This document shows, piece by piece, positions 45,781-55,115 of a DNA stretch of 64,000 nucleotides. A program made the position numbers and the translations under genes. Below the pieces are notes generated by a model. It was not told where the DNA came from. It searched no databases and worked only from the letters and a program-made list of their open reading frames with translations. The first letter of the stretch is position 1. Every line of letters starts with the position of its first letter. Source of the stretch: Lacihabitans sp. CS3-21. Lineage in GTDB: Bacteria > Bacteroidota > Bacteroidia > Cytophagales > Spirosomataceae. Location of the stretch: NCBI RefSeq assembly GCF_024343675.1, contig NZ_RJUD01000015.1, forward strand, positions 1 through 64,000, in the 5' to 3' direction.

Positions 45781-47295
45781 TCAGAAAAACGTTCCGAAAC
45801 TGATTCCTACCGTTCCTTTGGTTTGCTTCAATGTGGCTGATTCATAGTCGGTTTCATTGCTAAGGTTATAAGGCGTAAATGCAAAGTCTCTTGAAGTTCT
45901 TGAATAAGATATATCTGCAAAGAATCTGTTGTTTCTTACGCCTGCACCAAGTGTTCCAATTAAAGACGAACTCGTGTTATAAGCATTACTATTTTTTCTA
46001 GGATCACCCAAATAATTTAGTCCGGCTCTAACTCTCGCCACTCCAAATCTTAATTCGCCGCCAGCCTTAAAATTAATCACGTCTTTAAACTCGCTTTGAA
46101 TACCTCTTTTTTGGTCAGTGGACCATCTGTTATCTTCTTTGTCTTTGATATTCATCATGTTATAGCCAACATACTCTGCTTCTATACTTACTACACCTAG
46201 TTTTTTGGGTAAAAAAATTGAAGTACCCAAGTTAGCTTTTAAAGGGGAAGAAATTCGATATTTAAAATCATTAGGAACAGTAAATAACTCTTGCTCGTCA
46301 GATTCAAAAGTATTTGGTTTTTGGTCGTAAGCTACATAAGAAGTATATGTTTCATTAACCCGCATAGAAGTTGGGCTAGTAATATTTGCTCCAACCCTTA
46401 TGTTGTCGCTTAATTTCATAATAGCACCGACAGTCAAGTTCAAGCCAGTTCCTTTAACAAGAAGTTCATCTCCGAATGTAAAACCATTGAAAATAACACC
46501 ATTAGGGAATTTTTCAGTCAAGTCAGTTAATTGACTATAGTTTAAATTCTGGATTCCTAATGAGGCTCCAATATAGGTTTTGTCATCGTAATTGATTCCA
46601 TAACCCACATTTATTTGACCTAAGTTACCTGCTTCTGAAACATTGCCTTTTTGATCAACTGGAGTTGAAAGTTCTGAAGCTAAATAACCACCTCCTTGAA
46701 TTGGGTCAATCAAATAAGCTTGATACGCCAATGCGGTGGTATTGCTTGCCAATCTTGTCGTTGTATTAAATTCTTCGTTTAGATTTTCTGAGCTTATACC
46801 TCTTTGCGTAGCTCTTTCGGCAAAGTAATCAGAGATGGAGCTTCGTTTGTTAGAACCACTATAAGAATAGTCGTTGTTGAAATTCGCCAGCGTATTGTAT
46901 GAGATACTCCAAGCCGTTCTCTTTTTGCGGGTTCCAACACCTCTATTGCTAAAAACCACTCCAATTTGACCAATGTTCATATTGGAAGCACTTAATTTTG
47001 TCGAATTATCAATGTAATTCGAAGTGGTATTTGTAGTCGTAAAAATCGGACTTATGGTAAATTCTGATTTATTATAAAATCCCAGACCCGCTGGATTTAT
47101 ATATGAACTGCTCAGGTCACCGCCTAAAGCTGTAAATGCCCCGCCCATTCCTTGTGACCTTGCTGAGCCGTAGTTGCCATAAGAATAGAACTTAAGAGCT
47201 TCTTCTCCATAAAAATGACCATTAAGCGATAATTGTGCAAAAGAAGAAGATATGCCTAAAGTGAATGCTATTGCTCCAAAAATTAACTTTTTCAT
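45781..47295 (-). CDS. OmpP1/FadL-family outer-membrane transport protein
   Basis: This 504-residue protein has a signal peptide ending near residue 20 (SFAQ) and the N-terminal hatch sequence of FadL relatives (ARSQGMGGAFTALGGD, then INPAGLGFY). The rest is a beta barrel of 14 or so strands that ends in Phe (GTFF). FadL proteins bring hydrophobic molecules such as fatty acids through the outer membrane. It is 88 bases from the Ser-rich lipoprotein gene, with a terminator in between, and near proS, a setting common in the phylum. Confidence 0.9.
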   Translation of the reverse strand: MKKLIFGAIAFTLGISSSFAQLSLNGHFYGEEALKFYSYGNYGSARSQGMGGAFTALGGDLSSSYINPAGLGFYNKSEFTISPIFTTTNTTSNYIDNSTKLSASNMNIGQIGVVFSNRGVGTRKKRTAWSISYNTLANFNNDYSYSGSNKRSSISDYFAERATQRGISSENLNEEFNTTTRLASNTTALAYQAYLIDPIQGGGYLASELSTPVDQKGNVSEAGNLGQINVGYGINYDDKTYIGASLGIQNLNYSQLTDLTEKFPNGVIFNGFTFGDELLVKGTGLNLTVGAIMKLSDNIRVGANITSPTSMRVNETYTSYVAYDQKPNTFESDEQELFTVPNDFKYRISSPLKANLGTSIFLPKKLGVVSIEAEYVGYNMMNIKDKEDNRWSTDQKRGIQSEFKDVINFKAGGELRFGVARVRAGLNYLGDPRKNSNAYNTSSSLIGTLGAGVRNNRFFADISYSRTSRDFAFTPYNLSNETDYESATLKQTKGTVGISFGTFF

Positions 47296-47317
47296 ATTGT
47301 TTTAATTAAAAAAGGAT

Positions 47318-47357
47318 AAAAAAATCCCCGCCAACAACAATTGGTTTATTAGCGGGG
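47318..47357 (-). terminator. terminator of the Ser-rich lipoprotein gene
   Basis: CCCCGC (47326-47331) pairs with GCGGGG (47352-47357), with an inner CCAA/TTGG pair. On the minus strand it is followed by a T-run (complement of A's at 47318-47324). Confidence 0.75.
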
Positions 47358-47383
47358 TATAAAATTTGAATTTGTATTAAAAA

Positions 47384-48700
47384 TTATCTTGGTCCTCTAG
47401 ATGATCCACCTGAACTAGATCCACCACTGCTTCCTCTTGAGCTAGATCCTGAACTACTCGAACTAGAACTACTTGAACTCGAGCTAGAACTTCTACTCGG
47501 ACTAGAATAGGTTGACGATCCTCTATCATAGCTAGGTGAGCTGTAAGTGTTGCCCGATGATCTGCTTGCAGATGGACGCGTGTAAGTATTGCCTTGAGCA
47601 GCATTGTTTGTGCTTGCACTTCTTGAGCTATAATTACTCGATCCTGAGTTTGATGATCTGTTGTAAGAGTCATAACTCGCAGGCCTTCTTGTACTCGGAT
47701 TGTAAGAATCTGTCGAGCTATTGCTTGATCTAGAGTTTGAGTAAGTTGTTCTAGTGCTGCTATTATTAGCATTGTTTGAAGAGCTATTACCTACCCAAGT
47801 TCCATTTTTTCTATCAGCTAAAACTCTTTCTCCATTAGTCGGAGCGTTAGCGTTTCTAACGGAGCTTGAGGATCTACCGCTAGAGACATTAGCTGATGGC
47901 TTGTTGGTGTTAACAAATCTATCATTGTAGTTAGAAGAATTTCTGCCAGCTTCTCTAGCACCAAATGTTCTGCTACCATTTCTATATGCATTTTGAGCAA
48001 CAACTGATTGATTGTTATAGTATGGTCTGTAGTTATTGTAGTAACCGCCGCCATAATAGTCATAAGGGCTGTAAAAGCTATTATATCCCCAAGGAGAATA
48101 GAAACTGTTGTAACCCCATGAGTTGAATCCCCAAGGGCTATATGCCCAAGAGTCCATCATCCATGGGTTGTTCCATGAATTATAACCCCAAGGAGAGAAT
48201 CTGTTCCATGAATTCATGCCCCAGCCACCACCAAATCCATAAGACATATAAATGCCCGAATTGAACGGAGAGAATGAATTAAAACCAAATCTGTTAAAAG
48301 GTGAATTCCAGCCCATTGCTATTGGTTGACTCCAAGAATAGTCCGTCCAGCCTTGGCTATATCCATCTGAATAACCGTCTGAATATCCTGGTTTTGAACT
48401 TAACTTTCTTTTATAATCACGTGTTGTGATATAATCTTCGGAATAATATTCATCAGTGCTTTCAAGTACGTCTCCATTGTCTAACCTATCGTACTCGTCT
48501 TCATAAGGCAATTGCTGGGTATTTACACCATTGTTTTTGTTGAATGGTGTATTGGCGGTAGCAACTATTGGAGCTTGAGCAGCGTCTGCTGATGAAGCAT
48601 ACATGTCATCACTTTCTCCATTTGTGGGAATAGACTTGTTAGTACAAGAAGCAATAAAAATGCTTGCTCCCAATAACAAAACTGAACTTTTAAGTTTCAT
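47384..48700 (-). CDS. low-complexity surface lipoprotein (Tyr/Trp/Gly then Ser-rich)
   Basis: This 438-residue lipoprotein has lipobox IASC near residues 16-19. After a charged acidic part (about 50-100) it has a Trp/Tyr/Gly/Asn-rich region (about 115-230) with repeats such as NSWGYNSFYSPWGYNSFYSP, then an Asn/Ser/Arg-rich part and a Ser-rich tail (about 330-438) ending SSRGPR. No enzymatic fold is seen. The Ser tail uses mixed AGY and TCN codons, so it is not a simple slipped repeat. It may be a matrix- or surface-layer component. The position beside an OmpP1 gene and proS recurs in relatives. Confidence 0.75.
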   Translation of the reverse strand: MKLKSSVLLLGASIFIASCTNKSIPTNGESDDMYASSADAAQAPIVATANTPFNKNNGVNTQQLPYEDEYDRLDNGDVLESTDEYYSEDYITTRDYKRKLSSKPGYSDGYSDGYSQGWTDYSWSQPIAMGWNSPFNRFGFNSFSPFNSGIYMSYGFGGGWGMNSWNRFSPWGYNSWNNPWMMDSWAYSPWGFNSWGYNSFYSPWGYNSFYSPYDYYGGGYYNNYRPYYNNQSVVAQNAYRNGSRTFGAREAGRNSSNYNDRFVNTNKPSANVSSGRSSSSVRNANAPTNGERVLADRKNGTWVGNSSSNNANNSSTRTTYSNSRSSNSSTDSYNPSTRRPASYDSYNRSSNSGSSNYSSRSASTNNAAQGNTYTRPSASRSSGNTYSSPSYDRGSSTYSSPSRSSSSSSSSSSSSSSGSSSRGSSGGSSSGGSSRGPR

Positions 48701-48837
48701 AATTTTTTTAGATAAAAAGGTGTCCCTAATCTTATATTCTTAGACGCTAAAAAGCATCAAAAGGTTGTGTTTTAGACTTAAATATTTTCTTAAACATTCT
48801 AAGTGAAATATTTCATTACAAAAATAATATTAAAACT

Positions 48838-48845
48838 TATCTTTG
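48838..48845 (+). promoter_or_regulatory. -7 promoter element TATCTTTG before proS
   Basis: Exact TAnnTTTG box, 95 bases before the start codon, so the proS leader would be about 85 bases long. I see no stable hairpin in that leader. Confidence 0.45.
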
Positions 48846-48939
48846 CAACCTTAATGGCTGTTGTTAACAAAATAATTAACAAAAGATTTTATAAGTAAAA
48901 TGCAATTTTTACTTCTTATATTAAAATTATTATAGAAAA

Positions 48940-50412
48940 ATGTCTAAAGGACTTCCGAAACGTAGTGAGAATTACTCAGAGTGGTACAACGAACTCGTAA
49001 AAAAAGCTGATTTGGCCGAAAACTCGGCAGTAAGAGGGTGTATGGTTATCAAACCCTATGGGTTTTCTATTTGGGAAAAAATGCAAAGGGCACTTGATGA
49101 TATGTTTAAAGAAACTGGCCATAGCAATGCCTATTTTCCCTTATTTATTCCTAAGTCTTTCTTATCTAAAGAAGCTTCGCATGTGGAAGGTTTCGCGAAA
49201 GAATGTGCGGTGGTTACGCATTATAGGTTGATAAACGACCCCAATGGCAATGGTGTAATAGTCGACCCCGATGCAAAACTGGAAGAAGAATTGATTGTTA
49301 GGCCTACTTCGGAAACAGTTATTTGGAATACCTATAAAAGTTGGATACAGTCCTACAGAGATCTTCCTTTATTAATTAACCAATGGGCAAATGTGGTACG
49401 TTGGGAAATGCGTACGCGTATATTTTTAAGAACAGCTGAGTTTTTATGGCAAGAAGGCCATACTGCACATGCTACTAAAGTTGAGGCGGAGGAAGAAACT
49501 TCCAGAATGCTAGACGTTTATGCCACATTTGCGGAAGAATGGATGGCATTGCCGGTTGTTAAAGGTCAAAAAACAGCGAATGAGCGTTTTGCTGGGGCAG
49601 AGGATACACTTTGTATAGAAGCCATGATGCAGGATGGAAAGGCACTTCAAGCTGGTACCTCACATTTTCTTGGTCAAAATTTTGCAAAGGCTTTTGACGT
49701 AAAATTTCAGGATAAATCTGGTGCTTTGGAGTATGTTTGGGGAACTTCTTGGGGCGTAAGTACCCGTTTGATGGGAGCTTTAATAATGGCTCACTCTGAT
49801 GATTTGGGCTTGGTGTTACCTCCTAAATTGGCTCCTATTCAGGTCGTTGTCGTTCCTATTTTCAAAGGTGATGAGCAATTGGAGCAGATTTCTGAGAAAA
49901 TAGATCCAATCTTGAAAGAATTGAAAGCCAAAGGTATTTCTGTGAAATTTGACAAAGATGACAAAACTAGACCAGGTTGGAAATTTGCCGAATATGAACT
50001 CAAAGGTGTACCAGTAAGAGTAGCAGTAGGCATGAGAGACTTAGAAAGTGGTACAGTAGAAGTAGCAAGAAGAGATAATCTATCAAAAGAAACGGTATCG
50101 ATTGATGGCATAGCCCAATATCTTGAGAATTTACTAAACGATATTCAGGAAAATATTTATAAAAAGGCATTTGATTTTAGAACTGAAAATACTTTCGAAG
50201 TAAATACTTGGGACGAATTTACTGCCAAAATTGAAGAGGGTGGATTCCTTATGGCTCATTGGGACGGAACATCTGAAACAGAGGAGAAAATCAAAGAATT
50301 GACTAAAGCAACGATTAGGTGTATTCCACTCAACAGTAAGGAGGAGAATGGCGTTTGTGTTTTAACTGGCAAACCCTCAGAAAGAAGAGTGATTTTTGCA
50401 AGAGCATATTAA
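48940..50412 (+). CDS. proS: proline-tRNA ligase, archaeal/eukaryotic type
   Basis: This 490-residue class II synthetase lacks the long bacterial editing insertion, so it belongs to the short type shared with archaea and eukaryotes, which is usual for Bacteroidota. Motif 2 is near [24 protein letters not shown] and motif 3 near [16 protein letters not shown]. The anticodon-binding domain (about 285-385) and the C-terminal zinc-type domain (about 400-490) follow, without a clear zinc-cysteine set. It shares its transcript with the FKBP gene 19 bases downstream. Confidence 0.96.
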   Translation: MSKGLPKRSENYSEWYNELVKKADLAENSAVRGCMVIKPYGFSIWEKMQRALDDMFKETGHSNAYFPLFIPKSFLSKEASHVEGFAKECAVVTHYRLINDPNGNGVIVDPDAKLEEELIVRPTSETVIWNTYKSWIQSYRDLPLLINQWANVVRWEMRTRIFLRTAEFLWQEGHTAHATKVEAEEETSRMLDVYATFAEEWMALPVVKGQKTANERFAGAEDTLCIEAMMQDGKALQAGTSHFLGQNFAKAFDVKFQDKSGALEYVWGTSWGVSTRLMGALIMAHSDDLGLVLPPKLAPIQVVVVPIFKGDEQLEQISEKIDPILKELKAKGISVKFDKDDKTRPGWKFAEYELKGVPVRVAVGMRDLESGTVEVARRDNLSKETVSIDGIAQYLENLLNDIQENIYKKAFDFRTENTFEVNTWDEFTAKIEEGGFLMAHWDGTSETEEKIKELTKATIRCIPLNSKEENGVCVLTGKPSERRVIFARAY

Positions 50413-50431
50413 CAAGTAAATAAATATAAAA

Positions 50432-50890
50432 ATGGTAAAAGTAGGGGATATCGTTTCACTTCATTATAAAGGGACTTTAAATGACGGAACTATATTTGAT
50501 TCATCGGAAGGAAGAGAGCCGTTGGAGTTTGAAGTTGGAAGTGGAATGGTGATCAAAGGATTTGATGACGGTGTAATGGGGATGGCCATCGGAGAGAAAA
50601 AAGACATTCATATTGGAGTTGAAGAGGCTTATGGACCTGCAAATGAGGAAATGATCTTCAAGTTTGACAAAGCTGGTATTCCAGGTGATGTGCCTTTGGA
50701 GCTTGGTGGAACTTTAAATATGCACGATGGACAACAAGCTATTCCTGTGGTTATCAGAGAAATAGGGGAAGACTATGTATTGATGGATGCTAATCATCCT
50801 TTGGCTGGTCAAGAGCTTAATTTTGCTTTGGAGTTGGTTTCAATCAAAGATGGAAACAACCTTGAGGTAGAATTTGAAGATATCAAATAG
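50432..50890 (+). CDS. FKBP-type peptidyl-prolyl isomerase, SlyD-like
   Basis: This 152-residue protein has the FKBP part with GTLNDGTIFDSS, EVGSGMVIKGFDDGVMGMAIGEKK split by an inserted chaperone flap (about 75-125), and LNFALELVSI at the end. The layout is that of SlyD, but the metal-binding His-rich tail is missing. It speeds prolyl isomerisation and protects folding proteins in the cytoplasm. No signal peptide. Confidence 0.92.
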   Translation: MVKVGDIVSLHYKGTLNDGTIFDSSEGREPLEFEVGSGMVIKGFDDGVMGMAIGEKKDIHIGVEEAYGPANEEMIFKFDKAGIPGDVPLELGGTLNMHDGQQAIPVVIREIGEDYVLMDANHPLAGQELNFALELVSIKDGNNLEVEFEDIK

Positions 50891-50908
50891 TATTTGGCAT
50901 ATATCCAT

Positions 50909-50939
50909 AAAAAAAGGAGTCATGTGACTCCTTTTTTTT
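50909..50939. terminator. bidirectional terminator of FKBP and metF genes
   Basis: A run of A's, GGAGTCA, TG, TGACTCC and a run of T's form a nearly perfect palindrome (50909-50938) between the two convergent genes. Confidence 0.92.
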
Positions 50940-50960
50940 GTTTTTAAGTTTTGTATTTTT

Positions 50961-51920
50961 TTAAAATATTTCTTTCGCAACAGCCATCGTAGTAGTAGAC
51001 TTACTCATCGTGTAGAAATGTAGGGCAGGAACTCCAAATTTTATCAATTCTCTGCATTGAGTGATGCACCATTCTATACCAATTTTTCTCGCATCTTTAT
51101 CGTCTTTAGCCTGCCTAACCGCTTTATCAAACTCCGAAGGCATTTCCAAGTAGAACAATTTTGGAAGAATATCCAATTGCTTTTTGGTTGAAAGGATTTT
51201 TAAACCTGGAATAATTGGTATATGAATATTATTTTCACGGCATTTGTTTACAAAATCAAAATACTTTTGATTGTCAAAAAACATCTGCGTAACCAGATAT
51301 TCGGCACCTGCATCCACCTTTGCCCTTAAATGGTTAAAATCTATCTCGTGGGATTCGGCCTCAAAGTGTTTTTCGGGATAAGCAGCAGCTCCGATACAAA
51401 AATTGCTCTTTGATAGATATTCCGAATCTTCATGGAGATATTTTCCATGATTCATGTCTTTTATTTGGGTAATTAATTCAGCGGCAAAAGCATGGCCGTC
51501 AGTTTTGGGCTTAAAAGTACTGAAAGGCTTTGCATGATCACCTCGAAGGGCCATCACGTTTTCAATACCCAAATAGTTTAAGTCAATCAACAAATCCTCA
51601 GTGTCATCTTTAGTAAATCCGCCACAAAGAACGTGAGGAACTGCATCAACATCGAATTTGTGCATAATGGCTGAGCAAATTCCTACAGTCCCGGGTCTTT
51701 TCCGAGTTTTTATTTCTTTTGTGGAGCCATCTTCAGATTTTACCGAAATATACTCTTCTCTATGGTAGGTAACATCTATAAATGGGGGTTTTATTTCCAT
51801 CATAGGTGATATGTCGTTGAGCAATTCATCTATTTTTCCACCTTTGGCAGGAGGAATTATTTCAATAGAAAATACTGGTTTGTCATTTACTTTGGCTAAG
51901 TGTTCTACAACCTTTGGCAT
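50961..51920 (-). CDS. metF: methylenetetrahydrofolate reductase
   Basis: This 319-residue flavoprotein reduces 5,10-methylene-THF to 5-methyl-THF for methionine synthesis. The TIM barrel shows FSIEIIPP, FIDVTYHR, NVMALRGDHAKP and GAEYLVTQMFFDN. The frame extends to an ATG at 51986, but the extra 22 residues are not part of the family, and a -7 box (TAATTTTG, plus strand 51945-51952) lies inside the extension. The ATG at 51920 is therefore taken as the start. It is convergent with the FKBP gene and divergent from the 52055 gene. Confidence 0.94.
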   Translation of the reverse strand: MPKVVEHLAKVNDKPVFSIEIIPPAKGGKIDELLNDISPMMEIKPPFIDVTYHREEYISVKSEDGSTKEIKTRKRPGTVGICSAIMHKFDVDAVPHVLCGGFTKDDTEDLLIDLNYLGIENVMALRGDHAKPFSTFKPKTDGHAFAAELITQIKDMNHGKYLHEDSEYLSKSNFCIGAAAYPEKHFEAESHEIDFNHLRAKVDAGAEYLVTQMFFDNQKYFDFVNKCRENNIHIPIIPGLKILSTKKQLDILPKLFYLEMPSEFDKAVRQAKDDKDARKIGIEWCITQCRELIKFGVPALHFYTMSKSTTTMAVAKEIF

Positions 51921-51944
51921 TCTTAAAATTAATTGATTTACATA

Positions 51945-51952
51945 CAAAATTA
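51945..51952 (-). promoter_or_regulatory. -7 promoter element TAATTTTG before metF
   Basis: On the minus strand this is an exact TAnnTTTG, 25 bases before the ATG at 51920. It argues against the longer frame. Confidence 0.55.
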
Positions 51953-52004
51953 TGCTTTTTATAAATTTTTCTACAGAAATAGACATTTAAATAAACCAAA
52001 AATC

Positions 52005-52012
52005 TAATTTTG
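52005..52012 (+). promoter_or_regulatory. -7 promoter element TAATTTTG before the 52055 gene
   Basis: The same octamer as for metF, pointing the other way, so the divergent pair has matching boxes about 53 bases apart. It is 43 bases before the start codon. Confidence 0.5.
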
Positions 52013-52054
52013 GATAAATTATCTAAAAACCTTAAATTTTAATACTTCAAAAAG

Positions 52055-52639
52055 ATGAAAAAACTGTTTGTATTTGTGTTTATTTTAACTCTTCCATTAT
52101 TTATTACTGCTCAAACTGCCAACTTAACAGACTATGTTGGAAGCTATAAGTTTGAAGGGGCACCTTTTGAAAAAATAATTGTCAGCATGGAAGGTGCAAC
52201 GCTTTTGGCAGAAGCTGAGGGTGTAGGAAAGGGCGAAATTTTTTCTTCAAAAAACAAAGATGAATTTACTGAGCCGAACAACAATGCAGTTTTGATGTTT
52301 AATCGAGATTCGAATGGTCAAGTAATTTCGTTAATCGTAAAAGTTCAAGGTACAGAGTTGAAAGGTGCAAAAGAAGGCGATGCTAAGTCTGAATATTTGG
52401 GCAAATACAAATTTGCAGCAGACAGTGCGGTGCCTTCAATGACGGTTTCACTTAAGGAGGGAGAACTTTTTGGCGAAACAGATCAAGGCTCAGCAGTTCT
52501 TAAGCCTACTGCTAAAAAGGATGTTTTTAGTGTGGTTGGCTATGATGGTTCTGCTGAATTTATTAGAGATACTGCTGGGAAAATATCAAAAGTAATCTTG
52601 AAAGTACAGGATATGGTTATGAATGGAGAGAAACAATAA
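52055..52639 (+). CDS. small secreted protein with two DUF3471-like repeats
   Basis: This 194-residue exported protein has a signal peptide ending near residue 19 (ITAQ). The mature part has two similar beta units, each starting with a Y-(V/L)-G-(S/K)-Y-K-F motif (residues 27-33 and 114-120), followed by strands and ending in a V(I/L)KVQ stretch (near 103 and 184). The pattern resembles DUF3471, a small beta domain found after serine hydrolases, here without a hydrolase. Function unknown. Its stop codon lies in the loop of the terminator hairpin. Confidence 0.75.
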   Translation: MKKLFVFVFILTLPLFITAQTANLTDYVGSYKFEGAPFEKIIVSMEGATLLAEAEGVGKGEIFSSKNKDEFTEPNNNAVLMFNRDSNGQVISLIVKVQGTELKGAKEGDAKSEYLGKYKFAADSAVPSMTVSLKEGELFGETDQGSAVLKPTAKKDVFSVVGYDGSAEFIRDTAGKISKVILKVQDMVMNGEKQ

Positions 52640-52655
52640 GCTCTCTCCATTTTTT
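52622..52655 (+). terminator. terminator overlapping the end of the 52055 gene
   Basis: AATGGAGAG (52622-52630), inside the last codons, pairs with CTCTCCATT (52643-52651), followed by T's. The TAA at 52637-52639 is in the loop. Confidence 0.75.
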
Positions 52656-54927
52656 AAAATTCGATTCTGTAATTCAGCATCGGAATCATGCCCAATTGAT
52701 ATTTAGGTGTAATTTTCTCCAAAAATGCATCATAGTATTGGTAAGCTAGATTTTTCTGTCCAGTAAAATTCTGGATATCTATTGATATTGTTCTAGAGAA
52801 TTTATCTTTCGATTTTTTGAAATATACCCTCAAATCCGGTCTGAAATAGTCCGGATTTTTTTCTATCAGTGGTTTTGCATAATTGTAGATAGTACTTTTA
52901 GATACAATAGATGCTGCTTCAAGAATTTCATAATTTCTAAATCCGCCCAACCAAGCAATTCTTGTATTAAGACCTATGAATTTCCCTGGAGATTTTGTCC
53001 ACTCTTTTCCAATGGTCAAGTTCACAATGTGGTTTCCACTAAATCTAGTTTGGTAATACTTCTTGTCAAAGGCCAGGAATTCGGCTTTGTAAATGGTGGT
53101 ATTTATCAATGCAAAAAGACCTTTACTCAAATATTTTCTGTAGTTCAGTTCTATACCATAGTTTCTGCCTTGATTGTTGAGGTTGCTAGCATCCGTCGAA
53201 AGTTCTACCACCGTGTTTTCATAACCATTCAAAACCGACAAATATTGGTTATTTGAAACTGGCGTATTGAATAAATTCTGATAAAAAACTTCTCCATAAA
53301 GTTCTTGATTCTCAGATAGTTGATATTGATATCCTAAGTTGAAATGATGTGCTCTAACAGGTCTGTAAGGCAATGCAAAGGCATTTTGATTAGAAGATTC
53401 ATAGCTATGTAGACCATAAGATGCCTTTAATTCAAATTTGCTAGTTAGGGCATAAGCCAAGCCTAACCTAGGTTCTAAATATGTTTTCTCGCTCAAAGTG
53501 TAATGTGGCAAAACCAAACCTACATTGTAACTGAATCTTCTCCTTTCGTTGTTCGTAATCCGTACAAAAGGCTGCACCATTAATCCATCAAAACTGTAGA
53601 ACGAATCGCCACTGTTTTGGAAATTAAACTCATTGAAATAATGATTAATATTAACTCCTGTTTTTAGAGCAAATAGTTTGTTCAAATTACCACTTACGAT
53701 GCTGGAGAAACCCACAATATTCCTTGCTTGATAGGTATAACTGATGTTAAAAGCCGGGTCCGTTTTGTATGCGTCTCTTAGGTTTTCTAGTCCGGAATTG
53801 GCCAATACAGTTTTGAGGTTCCATTTTTCTGAAAATTTGATATTGTGTTTAAGGCCAACTACGCCCATTCTGCTGTAGAAATCTATGTTGTTAAAGTCTT
53901 TCTCAGACTCCCAGAACTTTTCATCTGAGTTGGGAACATATTCATTGGAGGAGTTGCCGCCCATACCAAAAATCATAAATGTACCCATACGTCGAGTTGG
54001 AAAGTTGAAATTGAATGCCAAATCTTGAAATTTGATACTTTCTCCGCCAAAATCAATACCCATCAAGCCCAATAAACCTGTGAAAGAATATCTATAGTTA
54101 AACAAATAGCTACTTCCCTTGGCCTTATTTAGTGGCCCTTCAGAGGATAAATCCACGCCGATAAGTCCGATTTGAGCTGTATGTTGAAACTTCTTATTAT
54201 TGCCCACTCTGTAGGTCATGTCCATCACTCCTGCCAGTGTATTGCCATATTCGGAAGGGAAAGCTCCAGTTAGAAAATTCATGTGTCCGAGCATTTGGGC
54301 AGATAAAATGTTTGTTCCGCCCCCTGTCTGAGTTGGTTGGTCTGAGAACGTACCCGCATTGCTCAAATGGTTGGGATTTACAATTTCTACGCCCTCGAGT
54401 TTCCATTGCATACTTTCTGGCGTATTGCCCCTAATAGCCATTCCGTTGGCTTGGTCGTTGGTATTGGCAACTCCAGCAAACGAAAACACCAACCTAGCAG
54501 GGTCAAAAAAAGTAACTGGGAATCGCATGATTTGCTCAAAAGTAATGGTATTTATACTCGTAATAGCGTTGGACATATTGGGAGTGGCAGCAGTAATAAC
54601 CACTTGCTCAAGCGTTTTGCTGCTCGCTTGCATTTCCAAGTCCAATATGATTTCTTTTGCATTTTCAAGTATCAACTCCTTTAATATCAGTTTTGTAAAA
54701 CCCACTGAGGTTATTTCTATTTCATGACGACCAAGTGGAACGTTTTCTATTATTGCATGGCCTTTTTCATCTGCAATACCAGCCAATTGCGTATTTTTTA
54801 TAAAAACTGTAGCACCTGAAATTGGAGCTTTGGTGTTTTGATCTTTTAAGTTTATTCTTACATTTTGGACTTTTTGTGCAAAAGTTGATACTGAAATGAG
54901 CGTGAGTACCAAGTATAAATATTTCAT
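52654..54927 (-). CDS. TonB-dependent receptor with carboxypeptidase-regulatory domain
   Basis: This 757-residue outer-membrane protein has a signal peptide ending near residue 17 (TFAQ), a CarboxypepD_reg-like domain (about 20-100), a plug (about 105-235) and a barrel that ends in Phe (YRIEF). The ATG at 54927 gives a natural signal peptide; a GTG 24 bases upstream is less likely. It has no SusD partner. The ligand is unknown. Confidence 0.92.
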   Translation of the reverse strand: MKYLYLVLTLISVSTFAQKVQNVRINLKDQNTKAPISGATVFIKNTQLAGIADEKGHAIIENVPLGRHEIEITSVGFTKLILKELILENAKEIILDLEMQASSKTLEQVVITAATPNMSNAITSINTITFEQIMRFPVTFFDPARLVFSFAGVANTNDQANGMAIRGNTPESMQWKLEGVEIVNPNHLSNAGTFSDQPTQTGGGTNILSAQMLGHMNFLTGAFPSEYGNTLAGVMDMTYRVGNNKKFQHTAQIGLIGVDLSSEGPLNKAKGSSYLFNYRYSFTGLLGLMGIDFGGESIKFQDLAFNFNFPTRRMGTFMIFGMGGNSSNEYVPNSDEKFWESEKDFNNIDFYSRMGVVGLKHNIKFSEKWNLKTVLANSGLENLRDAYKTDPAFNISYTYQARNIVGFSSIVSGNLNKLFALKTGVNINHYFNEFNFQNSGDSFYSFDGLMVQPFVRITNNERRRFSYNVGLVLPHYTLSEKTYLEPRLGLAYALTSKFELKASYGLHSYESSNQNAFALPYRPVRAHHFNLGYQYQLSENQELYGEVFYQNLFNTPVSNNQYLSVLNGYENTVVELSTDASNLNNQGRNYGIELNYRKYLSKGLFALINTTIYKAEFLAFDKKYYQTRFSGNHIVNLTIGKEWTKSPGKFIGLNTRIAWLGGFRNYEILEAASIVSKSTIYNYAKPLIEKNPDYFRPDLRVYFKKSKDKFSRTISIDIQNFTGQKNLAYQYYDAFLEKITPKYQLGMIPMLNYRIEF

Positions 54928-55084
54928 ATTACGGATGAATTTTTTAGTCACAAATATAGATTCAAAATAACTAAAAAGGTTTGAATAGCTTAAGAATTAG
55001 CTTGTCTGACATGATTTTCTTCCTAGTATTTTCATTTTGTTTTGGTTCAAATTCAGAATTAAACTCCATTTTTGGTTTATTTTG

Positions 55085-55092
55085 TACCTTTG
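55085..55092 (+). promoter_or_regulatory. -7 promoter element TACCTTTG before the helicase-nuclease gene
   Basis: Exact TAnnTTTG, 24 bases before the ATG at 55116 and inside the longer frame that begins at TTG 54981. It supports the later start. Confidence 0.55.
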
Positions 55093-55115
55093 ATTCTTTC
55101 TCTAAAAACGCATTT

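Noticed and set aside
47397-47520. Ser-codon repeats as a slippage (phase-variation) tract
   Set aside because: AGY and TCN codons alternate irregularly, so there is no uniform repeat unit long enough for slippage.
51921-51986. N-terminal extension of MetF from the ATG at 51986
   Set aside because: A -7 promoter box lies inside it and the family starts at the later Met.
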